Shown one piece after another: positions 25,753 through 34,953 of a stretch of DNA of 64,000 nt (the first letter of the stretch is position 1; each line of letters starts with the position of its first letter). The notes beneath the pieces were generated by a model. That model did no database searches. It was given only the letters and a program-made list of their open reading frames with translations, and was not told where the DNA came from. Origin of the DNA: Burkholderiales bacterium 67-32 (lineage in GTDB: Bacteria; Pseudomonadota; Gammaproteobacteria; Burkholderiales; Burkholderiaceae_B); the NCBI GenBank assembly GCA_001898625.1, contig MKUP01000022.1, forward strand, positions 248,001-312,000. The letters are read 5' to 3'. A program made the translations under genes and the position numbers.

Positions 25753-26786
25753 ACGGCCTGCCGCAGGTCTGGGACGAATTGCGCCGGCGGGGGCTGGCCA
25801 AGGGCGATGTTCCGCCCGCGATGCCGGCCGAAGCGGCTACGCCCTGGCACGTGCGCCTGATGCTGGGCGTGTGCGGCTGGCTGGGCGGCCTCCTGCTGCT
25901 GGTCTTCGCGGGACTGGTCATGCCGGATCCCTTCGATTCGCACAGCCTGGTGGTGGTGGGCGTGCTGCTGCTGATCGTCGCGCGCATGCTGCTGCACGGC
26001 CAGCCGCCCGAACTGCGCGCGCAGTTCGCGCTCAGCCTCTGCCTGGCGGGCTACGGTGCCATCGCCGTCGCGGGCGCGGCCTGGTTGCCGGTCTGGGGGG
26101 CTTTCCTGGCGGCGGCGGGACTGGGGCTGGTCCTAGCGGTCGTCATGCCGAATGCGATCGCCCGCTGTTTCGGCGTCCTGGCCCTGCTGCTGGCGGGCGA
26201 GGGGTGTTTCCGCGAACTGGGCTGGCCCAGTCCCGTGCCGGCCATCGCGGCCTGGGGCTGCGCGGCGGCCTGGCTGGACGAGACCCGGTGGGCGCATCGC
26301 CTGGGGCAGAGCCAGGCGCCGGTGTCCTGGGGCGCGACGCTGGCGCTGTGGGTACTGGGCCTGGCCGGCGCGTTGCTGCCGGGCATGGACCTGTCGGTGC
26401 CGCCCGCCTGGCGTGGCCTGGCCTGGCCGGCGTATCTGCTGGCGGCGTTGCCGCTGGCCTGGGTCGCCTGGCGCCTGTCGGCCCGCGCGCGCCCGGCCGT
26501 CCGCGGCTGGATCGCCGGTACCGCGTTCACCCTGGTGCTGGCCGGCGCCTGGGTTCCGGGCGTGGCCTTCGGCCTGATGACCGCGGTGCTGGGCCATGCC
26601 CGCGCCCGTGTCCCGCTCTGGGTGGGCGGGCTGCTGGTGGCGCTGTGGAGCATGGGCTGGTTCTACTACGCGCAAGCCTGGTCCCTGCCACGCAAGGCGG
26701 CGGTGCTGCTGGTGCTGGGGGGCGTGCTGCTGCTGGCCTGGCGCGGCATCGCCCGGCTGGGCGCGCCGGAGGCCGGCCATGAATGA
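25749..26786 (+). CDS. DUF4401 membrane protein
   Basis: 345 residues with an ATGA overlap to the previous gene. After a cytoplasmic N-terminus of about 35 residues there are roughly 10 hydrophobic helices. Overlap with the DUF2157 and GDYXXLXY genes identifies it as the DUF4401 partner. No catalytic motif is visible. Confidence 0.82.
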   Translation: MNGLPQVWDELRRRGLAKGDVPPAMPAEAATPWHVRLMLGVCGWLGGLLLLVFAGLVMPDPFDSHSLVVVGVLLLIVARMLLHGQPPELRAQFALSLCLAGYGAIAVAGAAWLPVWGAFLAAAGLGLVLAVVMPNAIARCFGVLALLLAGEGCFRELGWPSPVPAIAAWGCAAAWLDETRWAHRLGQSQAPVSWGATLALWVLGLAGALLPGMDLSVPPAWRGLAWPAYLLAALPLAWVAWRLSARARPAVRGWIAGTAFTLVLAGAWVPGVAFGLMTAVLGHARARVPLWVGGLLVALWSMGWFYYAQAWSLPRKAAVLLVLGGVLLLAWRGIARLGAPEAGHE

Positions 26787-27294
26787 ACGCATGGTCCGCT
26801 GGCTGATCGCCGCCGGGCTGGTCCTGGTGCTGGGTTTGGTCAACGTCTCGATCTGGCGCAACGAATCGCTGCTGGCCAGCGGGACGCTGGTGTCGCTGGA
26901 ACTGGCGCCGGTCGATCCCCGGTCGCTGATGCAAGGCGACTACATGGCGCTGGACTGGGCCGTCGCGCGCGAACTGCGCCGGCGCCTGGGCCAGGATCTG
27001 CCCGCTGCGGGAACACTCGTAGTCCGGCGCGAGGCCGGCTCCAGCCGCGCCGAATTCGTACGCCTGGACGATGGCACGCCGCTGGCCGAGCGGGAGAGCC
27101 GGCTGGCCTACACCGTGCGTGGTGGAAGCGTGCGAATCGTCACCGATGCCTATTTTTTCCAGGAAGGGCAGGCAGCGGACTTCGAGCGCGCCCGCTACGG
27201 CGCGCTGCGCGTGGGCGAGGACGGGCGCGCGCTGCTGGTCGGCCTGCAGGATGCCGACCTGGGCTGGCTGGGCCCCCGCGGCAGGCAGCCGTAG
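26779..27294 (+). CDS. GDYXXLXY-domain protein
   Basis: 171 residues; the start overlaps the end of the DUF4401 gene by 8 bases. One N-terminal transmembrane helix (8-25) anchors a periplasmic domain whose motif GDYMALDW (residues 54-61) gives the family its name. Third member of the DUF2157-DUF4401-GDYXXLXY membrane set. Function unknown. Confidence 0.85.
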   Translation: MNERMVRWLIAAGLVLVLGLVNVSIWRNESLLASGTLVSLELAPVDPRSLMQGDYMALDWAVARELRRRLGQDLPAAGTLVVRREAGSSRAEFVRLDDGTPLAERESRLAYTVRGGSVRIVTDAYFFQEGQAADFERARYGALRVGEDGRALLVGLQDADLGWLGPRGRQP

Positions 27295-27307
27295 GGACCC
27301 GGCGGCG

Positions 27308-28228
27308 TCAGTCTTCCTGGTTCTTGGCCTGGTTGACGTTGGTGTCGGCCGGGACGCTCTGGGTCAGCCAGACGTTGCCGCCGACCGTCGAGCCCCGGCC
27401 GATGGTGATGCGGCCCAGGATGGTCGCGCCGGCGTAGATGACCACGTCGTCCTCCACGATGGGGTGGCGGGCGATGCCCTTGGTCAGCTTGCCGTCGGGG
27501 TCGGCGGGGAAGCGCTTGGCGCCCAGCGTGACCGCCTGGTACAGGCGGACGCGTTCGCCGATGATCGTGGTTTCGCCGATCACCACGCCCGTGCCGTGGT
27601 CGATGAAGAAGCTGGCGCCGATCTGCGCGGCCGGGTGGATGTCGATGCCGGTGGCGGAGTGGGCGATGTCCGAGATCAGCCTTGCCAGGAAGGGGGCGCC
27701 CAGCTTGTGGATGGCGTGGGCCAGCCGATAATGGATGATGGCCTTGATGCCGGGGTAGGACAGCAGGATTTCGGAAATGCTGGTGGCCGCCGGGTCGCCC
27801 TGATAGGCCGCGTGCAGGTCGCTGACCAGGACGGCGCGGATGGCCGGCAGCTGCGCGGCGAAGCGGCGGGTGAGCTCGACCGCCTTGCCCTGCAGGTTCT
27901 GCTTGTCGTGGCTGTCCGGCGCCTCCGAGAAATACAGCGCGCGGCGGACCTGTTCACAGAGCAGGTTGAGCGTGGCGTTCAGCGTGTTGCCGACGAAATA
28001 GTCGATGCTGTCGTCGGTCAGCTTGCAGCGGCCGTAATGCGTGGGGAAGAGCGCGGCCGACAGGCCGTCCAGCACGGTGACCAGGGCCTCGCGCGAGGGC
28101 AGCTCGCGCACCCGGTCCAGGTAGCGGATCTTGTGCTCGATCTCGCGCGAGGTGCGCAACTGCTCGACGATGTCGGCCAGATGCCACTCGGGAGCGATGT
28201 CCGGGGACGGCGTGTGCGGTAGGTTCAT
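27308..28228 (-). CDS. cysE: serine O-acetyltransferase, EpsC type
   Basis: 306 residues from the ATG at 28228; the upstream in-frame ATG at 28360 would add 44 unlike residues. The long helical N-terminus is followed by a left-handed beta helix of hexapeptide repeats (IDIHPAAQIG, then FFIDHGTGVVIGETTIIGE), with the catalytic His in DHGTGVVIGE. It makes O-acetylserine from serine and acetyl-CoA for cysteine synthesis. It is convergent with the GDYXXLXY gene and stands alone. The C-terminal extension lacks the short cysteine-synthase-binding peptide of E. coli CysE. Confidence 0.93.
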   Translation of the reverse strand: MNLPHTPSPDIAPEWHLADIVEQLRTSREIEHKIRYLDRVRELPSREALVTVLDGLSAALFPTHYGRCKLTDDSIDYFVGNTLNATLNLLCEQVRRALYFSEAPDSHDKQNLQGKAVELTRRFAAQLPAIRAVLVSDLHAAYQGDPAATSISEILLSYPGIKAIIHYRLAHAIHKLGAPFLARLISDIAHSATGIDIHPAAQIGASFFIDHGTGVVIGETTIIGERVRLYQAVTLGAKRFPADPDGKLTKGIARHPIVEDDVVIYAGATILGRITIGRGSTVGGNVWLTQSVPADTNVNQAKNQED

Positions 28229-28425
28229 GACGGAAAAAATGGGTTGCGTGGGCAATGCCTCCAAGCATAGTCGAAGCGGCTTGCCCCGCTGGGGGAAACC
28301 CTTTCGACTCGTCTGGTATGGCCCGAAACGGTAGAATATCGCCCCAAGTCGCCCTCGCATGGGGCTCGCGCCGGCCCGCGCCGCAGGAGTCCACGCTCAA
28401 ACGCGACATTTAAAGGGACACTCAA

Positions 28426-29577
28426 ATGAACCGCATTTTCAGTCAATCGCTGGTGGCAGCGGCCGCCCTCGGCGCCGCGGCGTTCGCCCAGGCCGCCGAG
28501 GTCAAGATCGGCCTCGCGGCCGCCCTGTCCGGCGGTGCCGGCCAGTACGGCGCCGCCATCCGCAACGGCTTCCAGCTGGCCGCCGACGAGCTCAACGCCG
28601 CGGGCGGCGTCAGCGGCAACACCATCAAGCTGGTCATCGAAGACGAACAGGGCAAGAAAGAAGAAGCCATCAACGTCTTCAAGAAGCTGATATTCCAGGA
28701 CAAGGTCGTGCTGATCTTCGGCCCGACGCTGTCCAACTCGGCCCAGGCCGCCGACCCGATCGCGCAGGCCGCCAAGACCCCGGTGTTCGGCACCTCCAAC
28801 ACCGCGGACGGCATCACTTCCATCGGCAACTACGTCTTCCGCAATTCGGTCACCGAGGCCGACGTGCTGCCCGAGACCATCCGCGTCGCCGCCAAGCACA
28901 ACGGCATCAAGAAGGTCGCGGTGTTCTACGGCAACGACGACGTCTTCACCAAGAGCGGCTACGACAACTTCAAGAAGGCCCTGGAAGACCTGAAGATCCC
29001 GGTCACCACGACCGAGACCTTCGCCAAGGGCGACGTCGACTTCAAGGCCCAGCTGACCAAGATCAAGGCCACCAACCCCGACGCCGTGGTGCTGTCGGCG
29101 CTGATCGCCGAAGGCGGTCCCATCATGGTGCAGGCGCGCCAGTTGGGACTGAACGTGCCCTTCATCGGCGGCAACGGCATGAACTCGGTCAAGGTGTTCG
29201 ACCTGGCCAAGGAACGGGCCGACGGCCTGTGGGTCGGCAGCCCCTGGTCCATCGAGAACTCCACCCCCGAGAACACCAAGTTCATCGCCGCCTACAAGGC
29301 GAAGTACAATGTGGCCCCCGACCAGTTCGCCGCCCAGGCCTACGACGCGATGCACATCGTGGCCGAAGCCCTGAAGAAGGTGAAGCTCTCGGGCAAGCTG
29401 CAGGCCGACCGCGACGCCCTCCAGGCGGCGCTGCCCGCGGTGAAGATCACCGGCGCGACCGGAGCCTTCCAGTTCCGCCAGGCCAAGGGCGCCGCCGGCA
29501 AGCCCGGCGGCTACGATGCGGTCCAGACCCCCATCGTCATGGTCACCCGCGGCGGCCGCTACGTCATCGAGAAATAA
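28426..29577 (+). CDS. livK: branched-chain amino acid-type ABC substrate-binding protein (locus 1)
   Basis: 383 residues with a signal peptide ending at AAFAQAAE (about residue 24). The Leu/Ile/Val-binding type I fold is clear (VKIGLAAALSGGAGQYG, then NTADGITSIG and a hinge-rich C-terminus). First gene of livKHMGF locus 1. The ligand is probably an amino acid or amide, but aromatic acids are also carried by this family. An intrinsic terminator follows it, so the receptor is likely made in excess over the membrane parts. Confidence 0.93.
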   Translation: MNRIFSQSLVAAAALGAAAFAQAAEVKIGLAAALSGGAGQYGAAIRNGFQLAADELNAAGGVSGNTIKLVIEDEQGKKEEAINVFKKLIFQDKVVLIFGPTLSNSAQAADPIAQAAKTPVFGTSNTADGITSIGNYVFRNSVTEADVLPETIRVAAKHNGIKKVAVFYGNDDVFTKSGYDNFKKALEDLKIPVTTTETFAKGDVDFKAQLTKIKATNPDAVVLSALIAEGGPIMVQARQLGLNVPFIGGNGMNSVKVFDLAKERADGLWVGSPWSIENSTPENTKFIAAYKAKYNVAPDQFAAQAYDAMHIVAEALKKVKLSGKLQADRDALQAALPAVKITGATGAFQFRQAKGAAGKPGGYDAVQTPIVMVTRGGRYVIEK

Positions 29578-29622
29578 GCGGTACCCGCGGAACCCGCCGG
29601 CCTCGCGCCGGCGATCCCAAAA

Positions 29623-29647
29623 GGGCGCGGGACTCCCGCGCCCTTTG
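29623..29647 (+). terminator. rho-independent terminator/attenuator after livK
   Basis: A perfect 9-bp stem GGGCGCGGG / CCCGCGCCC with a 3-base loop, preceded by AAAA and followed by TTT. The short T-run suggests partial termination, which would lower livHMGF relative to the binding protein. Confidence 0.7.
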
Positions 29648-29739
29648 TAATAGCAAAGTAGGGCTCATGCCCATTTTCCATTGGTAATCTTGCTGCTTCG
29701 CTCCTGTATCCGGCCCTGGCAAAAAGTAGGCTGCCAGAT

Positions 29740-29817
29740 CCAGGGCGCCGAGGATCCGGCTCCGCCGGTCCTCCAGCGCCGCCCCCTGGGGGGCGCGCGA
29801 AGCGCGTAGGGGGGGGC
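29740..29817 (-). repeat. dispersed multi-hairpin intergenic repeat, copy A
   Basis: Read on the minus strand, this copy matches copies B (45138-45214) and C (54874-54951): a C-run with TACGCGCTTCGCGCG, then CGCCCCCCAGGGGGCG, then a longer hairpin with GACCGGC-n-GCCGG. Three stem-loops follow each other. Its G-run abuts the livH start codon and may act as that gene's ribosome-binding region. The element is a known style of REP-like repeat in Burkholderiales; its exact name I do not know. Confidence 0.8.
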
Positions 29818-30699
29818 ATGCTACAGCAGCAACTCGTCAACGCATTATCGCTAGGGTGCGTTTACGCTCTGTTCGCGCTCGGCTTCACGCTGGTATTCGG
29901 CGTGCTGGGCGTCATCAATCTCTCGCACGGCGCGGTGTTCATGGTGGGCGCCTACGTGGCGCTGCAACTGATCACCCAGTTCGACCTGCCCCTGTGGGCC
30001 GGCCTGGCCGCCGCGGCGGCGGGCAGCGGCATCGTCGGCATCCTGATCGACGTGCTCGTCCTGAAGCGCCTGCGCAAGCGCAACGCGCCGCACCTCATAC
30101 CCATGATCGCCACCATAGGGGTGGCCATCGCGCTCAACAGCGGCATGCAGGGCATCTACGGCGCCGCCAACATGCGCTTCCCGTCCGGCCTGGTGCCCGA
30201 CGACGCCATCGAGATCGCCGGGCTGCACATGACCGTGATCGAGCTCGTCATCATCTTCCTGTCGTTCGCGCTCATGGCCGCGCTGATGGTGGTCATGAAA
30301 CGGACCCAACTGGGCAGGGGGCTGCGGGCCATCGCCGAATCGCCCAAGGCGGCCTCGCTGCTGGGTATCAACGTCGAGGGGCTGTTCATGCTGACGTCCT
30401 TCGCCGCGGCCGCCCTGGGCGGCGTGGCCGGCGTGCTGATCGGCCTCTATTCCAACGCGGTGTTCCCGCTGATGGGCCAGCCCATGCTGCACAAGGGCAT
30501 CGCCGTCATCATCCTGGGCGGCATGGGAGACATCCGCGGCGCCATGATAGGCGGCTTGTTCCTGGGCTTCGCGGAGGTGCTGTCGGTGGCCTACATCGGC
30601 TCGACCATGCGCGACGCGGTGGCCTTCGGCCTCCTGTTCCTGATCCTGCTCGTTCGCCCGCAGGGCTTGTTCGGCAAGGTGCTGGAACGCAAGGCATAA
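29818..30699 (+). CDS. livH: Liv-type ABC permease (locus 1, LivH)
   Basis: 293 residues, eight hydrophobic helices. The opening (QQLVNALSLGCVYALFALGFT) and the LivH loop (SPKAASLLGINVE, in place of the EAA motif) fit. The ATG directly follows repeat copy A, with a G-run as the only ribosome-binding candidate. It forms the membrane channel with LivM in the inner membrane. It is followed by livM at 15 bases. Confidence 0.93.
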   Translation: MLQQQLVNALSLGCVYALFALGFTLVFGVLGVINLSHGAVFMVGAYVALQLITQFDLPLWAGLAAAAAGSGIVGILIDVLVLKRLRKRNAPHLIPMIATIGVAIALNSGMQGIYGAANMRFPSGLVPDDAIEIAGLHMTVIELVIIFLSFALMAALMVVMKRTQLGRGLRAIAESPKAASLLGINVEGLFMLTSFAAAALGGVAGVLIGLYSNAVFPLMGQPMLHKGIAVIILGGMGDIRGAMIGGLFLGFAEVLSVAYIGSTMRDAVAFGLLFLILLVRPQGLFGKVLERKA

Positions 30700-30714
30700 G
30701 GACGCAGACAAGAA

Positions 30715-31572
30715 ATGGAATGGTTCGATAATTTCTGGTCGATCTACAGCAACCTGGTGCTGACCCTGGGCACCAACGCCTTGCTGGCGCTGTCGATCTA
30801 CCTGACGCTTTCGTGCGGCATGCTGGCCATGGCCAATGCCGCCTTCATGGGGATAGGCGCTTATACCGCGTCCATCCTGACGATGAATTTCGAGATGTCC
30901 TTCCCGGTGGCGCTGCTGGGCGGCATGGCCGCGCCCATGCTGGTGGCCTTCGTCATCGGCAAGCCCACGCTGCGCCTGTCCGGGGTCTACCTGGCCATGG
31001 CCACGCTGGGCTTCGGCGAGGTGGTCCGGGTCGTGATCCTGAACACGGAGTCGTGGACGGGCGGCGCGCTGGGCCTGAACGGCATCCCCCAACTGACGGA
31101 GTGGTGGCATATCGCACTGGCCGTGGCGCTGGCGCTGGCCGTGCTGTTCCGGTTGCTGCGTTCGAAGGTCGGCCGCGCGTTCGAGGCCATCAAGGAGGAC
31201 GAGACCGCCGCAGGGCTGATGGGCATCGACGTCAACAACACCAAGATGCTGGCCTTCGTCCTGGGGGCGCTGCTGGCGGGCCTCGCGGGCGCGCTGAACG
31301 CCCACCTGACCTTCTTCATCGGTCCCAACGAATACGGTTTCGACCGGGGTGTCGAAATCCTGACCATGACGATCCTGGGCGGCATCGGCAGCCTGGCCGG
31401 GCCGGTGGCCGGTGCCGTGATCCTGACGCTGCTGCCCGAGATGCTGCGCGCGTTCAACGATTTCCGGCTGGTCATCAACGGCGTGATCCTGGTCCTGATC
31501 GTGCTGTTCCTGCCCAAGGGCATCTGGGATCCGGCGCTGCTGCGTAGCTGGTTCCGCCGGCGGAGCCACTGA
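30715..31572 (+). CDS. livM: Liv-type ABC permease (locus 1, LivM)
   Basis: 285 residues, about eight hydrophobic helices. The LivM features ANAAFMGIGAYTASIL near residue 40 and KEDETAAGLMGIDV near 160 are present. It partners LivH; livG starts one base after its stop. Confidence 0.93.
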   Translation: MEWFDNFWSIYSNLVLTLGTNALLALSIYLTLSCGMLAMANAAFMGIGAYTASILTMNFEMSFPVALLGGMAAPMLVAFVIGKPTLRLSGVYLAMATLGFGEVVRVVILNTESWTGGALGLNGIPQLTEWWHIALAVALALAVLFRLLRSKVGRAFEAIKEDETAAGLMGIDVNNTKMLAFVLGALLAGLAGALNAHLTFFIGPNEYGFDRGVEILTMTILGGIGSLAGPVAGAVILTLLPEMLRAFNDFRLVINGVILVLIVLFLPKGIWDPALLRSWFRRRSH

Positions 31573-31573
31573 C

Positions 31574-32353
31574 ATGCTGAAACTCCAATCGATTTCCAAG
31601 AGCTTCGGCGGATTGCACGTATTGCAGGACGTCAACATCGAGGTTCCGCAAGGGACGATCTTCGGCCTGATCGGCCCCAACGGCGCGGGCAAGACGACGG
31701 TGTTCAACCTGATCACCGGCCTGCTCGAACCCACGGGCGGCTCGCTCACCTTCGACGGCCAGGATCTCGTGGGCGCCAAGCCGCACCAGATCACCCGGCG
31801 CGGTATCGCCCGCACGTTCCAGAACATCCGCATCTTCAAGGAAATGTCGCTGCTCGAGAACGTGGTGGTCGGCATGCACCGCCACCTGGACTACGGGCCG
31901 GCCGGCTTGCTGCTGGCGCTGCCCGGGTTCCGCGCCCAGGAGCGCCGCGCGCGCGAACGGGCGCTCGAGCTGCTGTCCTGGGTCAAGCTGGAGCACAAGG
32001 CGCACCAGACCGCTGACAACCTGTCCTACGGCGACCAGCGCAAGCTGGAGCTGGCCCGCGCGCTGGCGACCGAGCCGAAGCTGCTGCTGCTGGACGAACC
32101 CGTGGCGGGCATGAACACCGGCGAGAAAGTGGATCTGATGGCCGAGATCGAGAACATCAAGGCGCGGGGCTACACCATCTTCATGATCGAGCACGACATG
32201 CGCTTCGTGATGGGGCTGTGCGACCGCATCGCGGTGCTGAATTTCGGGCGGATCATCGCCGAAGGCCTGCCCGGGGAAATCCGCAACAACCCGATGGTGA
32301 TCGAGGCCTACCTGGGACGCGAGGACGACGTGGCGGACGAGGTGCAGGCATGA
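31574..32353 (+). CDS. livG: Liv-type ABC ATPase (locus 1, LivG)
   Basis: 259 residues. Walker A GPNGAGKT near 36, a signature region DNLSYGDQRKLE (LSYGD in place of LSGGQ, normal for LivG), Walker B LLLLDEP near 174 and H-loop IEHD are visible. It powers uptake together with LivF. It overlaps livF by ATGA. Confidence 0.94.
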   Translation: MLKLQSISKSFGGLHVLQDVNIEVPQGTIFGLIGPNGAGKTTVFNLITGLLEPTGGSLTFDGQDLVGAKPHQITRRGIARTFQNIRIFKEMSLLENVVVGMHRHLDYGPAGLLLALPGFRAQERRARERALELLSWVKLEHKAHQTADNLSYGDQRKLELARALATEPKLLLLDEPVAGMNTGEKVDLMAEIENIKARGYTIFMIEHDMRFVMGLCDRIAVLNFGRIIAEGLPGEIRNNPMVIEAYLGREDDVADEVQA

Positions 32354-33063
32354 ATCCGCTGCTGAAAGTCGACGGCCTGAAGGTTTCCTACGGCCACATC
32401 GCCGCGGTCAAGGGCATCGACCTCGAACTGCGCGAGGGCGAGATCACGACCCTGGTCGGCGCCAACGGCGCGGGCAAGTCCACCACGCTGCTGGCGCTGT
32501 CGGGCCTGATCCCCAAGGAAGCGGGCACGGTCACGTTCCAGGGCGAGGACATTTCGCGCCTGGCGCCGCACCGCATCGTCTCCAAGGGCATCGTGCAGGT
32601 CGCCGAGGGCCGCGCCATCCTGACCACGATGACGGTGCGCGAGAACCTCGAACTGGGCGCCTATACCCGGCGCGACAAGGGCGGGATCGGCGCCGACCTG
32701 GACCGCGTGTTCGAACTCTTTCCCCGGCTGAAAGAGCGCCTGGACGGCATGGCGGGCAATCTGTCCGGCGGCGAGCAGCAGATGCTGGCGATCGGCCGGG
32801 CGCTGATGGCCAAGCCGCGGCTGCTGCTGCTGGACGAGCCGTCCATGGGGCTGGCGCCCATCATCGTGCAGGAGATCTTCCGCATCCTGCGCGAGATCAA
32901 CCGGCAGGGGCTGACGATCTTCCTGGTCGAGCAGAACGTGCGGCAGGCGCTCAGGATCGCCCACCGCGGCTACGTGCTCGAGACGGGCGGCATCGCATTG
33001 TCCGGTTCCGGCAAGGAACTGCTGGGCGACCGCCGCCTGGTGGAAGCCTATCTGGGCGGCTGA
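32350..33063 (+). CDS. livF: Liv-type ABC ATPase (locus 1, LivF)
   Basis: 237 residues from the ATG at 32350, overlapping livG by ATGA. Walker A GANGAGKS, signature LSGGEQQML, Walker B LLLLDEPSMGL and the VEQN H-loop variant of LivF are all present. Last gene of the locus-1 transporter; a LysR gene starts 18 bases later. Confidence 0.94.
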   Translation: MNPLLKVDGLKVSYGHIAAVKGIDLELREGEITTLVGANGAGKSTTLLALSGLIPKEAGTVTFQGEDISRLAPHRIVSKGIVQVAEGRAILTTMTVRENLELGAYTRRDKGGIGADLDRVFELFPRLKERLDGMAGNLSGGEQQMLAIGRALMAKPRLLLLDEPSMGLAPIIVQEIFRILREINRQGLTIFLVEQNVRQALRIAHRGYVLETGGIALSGSGKELLGDRRLVEAYLGG

Positions 33064-33081
33064 AGCCCGCCGGGTGACGTC

Positions 33082-34032
33082 GTGAAGCTGCCTCTGCCTC
33101 CAATGAAGTCGCTGCGAGCCTTCGAGGCCGCGGCGCGGTTGATGAGCTTCACGGCGGCCGCCGACGAACTCTGCGTGACGCAGGTGGCGGTCAGCCGCCA
33201 GGTCCGTGGCCTGGAGGATTTCCTGGGCGTGGAGCTGTTCGACCGGCGCGGGCAGTCGATCGCGCTGACCAAGGCGGGCAGCCGCTACTATCCCGCGGTG
33301 CGCCGGGCGCTCAACGACCTGGCTTTCGCGACCTCGCAACTGAGCCGGCGCGGACAGCCGCAGGTGCTGTCCATCCTGGCCTACAACACGTTCGCGCAGT
33401 GCTGGCTGATTCCCATGCTGCCGGCTTTCCACGAGCAGCATCCCTCGGTGGAGATCCGGCTGTCGGCCTCCTCGGCCCTGGTCGATTTCAATCACCAGGA
33501 TTTCGACGCCGCCATCCGTTTCGGGGTGCCCGACATACCCGGGATCGAAGTCGACATGCTGGCGCCGATCGAACTCGTCCCGGTCATGAGCCCGGATCTC
33601 CTGGCGAAGACCGGCGGGACGCCGGACCTGTCGGCCATGCTCGAATTGCCGCTGCTGCATTCGCTCGCCCGCCCGGGGGACTGGGAGGGCTGGTTCCGCC
33701 ACGCGGGGCTGGCCAGCGACCATGCCGGCCGGGGCCACAAGTTCGAGAGCTCGCTGATGGCCTACGAGGCGGCGATACGCGGCCTGGGCGTGGCGCTGGG
33801 CGTCAGGATCCTGGTCGAGGGCTATCTGGCGTCGGGGCAACTGGTCGCGCCGTTCGACGCCTCCTATCGGCCCGCGGGCGGCTATTTCCTCGTGCATCCC
33901 AAGGACCGGGCCCCCACCGCCGCGTTCCGGGCCTTCCGTCGATGGCTGCTGTCCGAGCTGGGCTCGCGCGCCGACGACGTGATGGACGAGGCGCCCATGC
34001 CGCCGCCGTCCGCGGCCAGCCCTACAAAATAG
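33082..34032 (+). CDS. LysR-family regulator (GcvA-like)
   Basis: 316 residues from a GTG; an ATG seven codons later (33103) is an alternative. The N-terminal winged helix (LRAFEAAARLMSFTAAADELCVTQ, residues about 11-34 by position; AVSRQVRGLEDFLGVELF) has the GcvA-type pattern. The rest is the usual ligand-binding domain (FGVPDIPGIE). It lies between livF and an aldolase-type gene, all in the same direction, so it may control either the transporter or the downstream aldolase/Bug genes. Confidence 0.9.
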   Translation: MKLPLPPMKSLRAFEAAARLMSFTAAADELCVTQVAVSRQVRGLEDFLGVELFDRRGQSIALTKAGSRYYPAVRRALNDLAFATSQLSRRGQPQVLSILAYNTFAQCWLIPMLPAFHEQHPSVEIRLSASSALVDFNHQDFDAAIRFGVPDIPGIEVDMLAPIELVPVMSPDLLAKTGGTPDLSAMLELPLLHSLARPGDWEGWFRHAGLASDHAGRGHKFESSLMAYEAAIRGLGVALGVRILVEGYLASGQLVAPFDASYRPAGGYFLVHPKDRAPTAAFRAFRRWLLSELGSRADDVMDEAPMPPPSAASPTK

Positions 34033-34120
34033 TTGGCCTGATCCGCCCGAAAAGTCATTTCCCCTTCGCTTCGCGTGTGCGCAGAATGCAGGGCACGACT
34101 TTGCGCAGGAGGAATCGACA

Positions 34121-34912
34121 ATGGCTGAATTGGCGGACCTGGGTATCGCATCCATGCGGTCCCGATGTTCCGAGGCCGAATGGGAGGCCCGGATCAATCT
34201 CGCGGCGTGCTATCGCCTGGTCGAGTTCTATGGGATGGCCGACATGGCCGCCAACCATATCTCGGCCCGGGTGCCCGGCGAGGAAAACGCATTCCTGATC
34301 AACGCCTATGGGCTGCTGTACGAGGAAATCACCGCGTCCAGCCTGATCAAGATCAACGCCGACGGCGAGGTCCTGAGCGCGCCCGACTTCGGGCCGGACC
34401 TGAAGTACGGCGTCAACCGCGCGGGCTTCGTCATCCACAGCGCGATCCACCAGGCCCGGCACGAGCTGTCGTGCGTCATCCATACGCACACCTGGCCCGG
34501 GATGGCCGTGTCGGCGCTCGAGTGCGGTCTGCTGCCGCTGGCGCAGACCTCCATGCGCTTCGTCAACATCAGCTACCACGACTACCAGGGGGTAGTGCTG
34601 GACGACGCGGAGCAGGCCTCCCTGGTGGCCGACCTGGGCGACAACAACGCCATGATCCTGAGGAACCACGGATTGCTGACCGTCGGGCGGACGATACCCG
34701 AGGCGTTCAACGCCATGCATCGCCTGGAGCTGTCCTGCAAGCTGCAACTGGCGGCCATGGCCTGCAACAGTCCGCTGAACCCCGTTCCCCAGGACGTCCT
34801 GGACAAGACCTACATGAACTATCAGCCGCAGACCCGGCGGCCGTACGGCGTCATGGAATGGCCCGCGCTGCTGCGCAAGCTGGACCGGATCGATCCGAGC
34901 TACCGGCTGTAG
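34121..34912 (+). CDS. class II aldolase/adducin-family protein
   Basis: 263 residues with a strong AGGAGG site. The zinc-site features of the family are visible: NHIS near 46, the HTHTW pair (IHTHTWPGMA near 126), and a third His in ILRNHGLLTVG near 187. These proteins include fuculose-phosphate aldolases, ribulose-phosphate epimerases and decarboxylases. The substrate is not clear. Position before a Bug receptor suggests use of a carboxylic or sugar-acid substrate. Confidence 0.88.
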   Translation: MAELADLGIASMRSRCSEAEWEARINLAACYRLVEFYGMADMAANHISARVPGEENAFLINAYGLLYEEITASSLIKINADGEVLSAPDFGPDLKYGVNRAGFVIHSAIHQARHELSCVIHTHTWPGMAVSALECGLLPLAQTSMRFVNISYHDYQGVVLDDAEQASLVADLGDNNAMILRNHGLLTVGRTIPEAFNAMHRLELSCKLQLAAMACNSPLNPVPQDVLDKTYMNYQPQTRRPYGVMEWPALLRKLDRIDPSYRL

Positions 34913-34953
34913 CGTGCATCGCGGCAGAACAGAATCAAGATAACGGAGACATC

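Noticed and set aside
28225-29355. Long Gly/Leu/Val-rich minus-strand frame opposite livK locus 1
   Set aside because: Antisense to a clearly functional gene; composition is that of the third-position complement.
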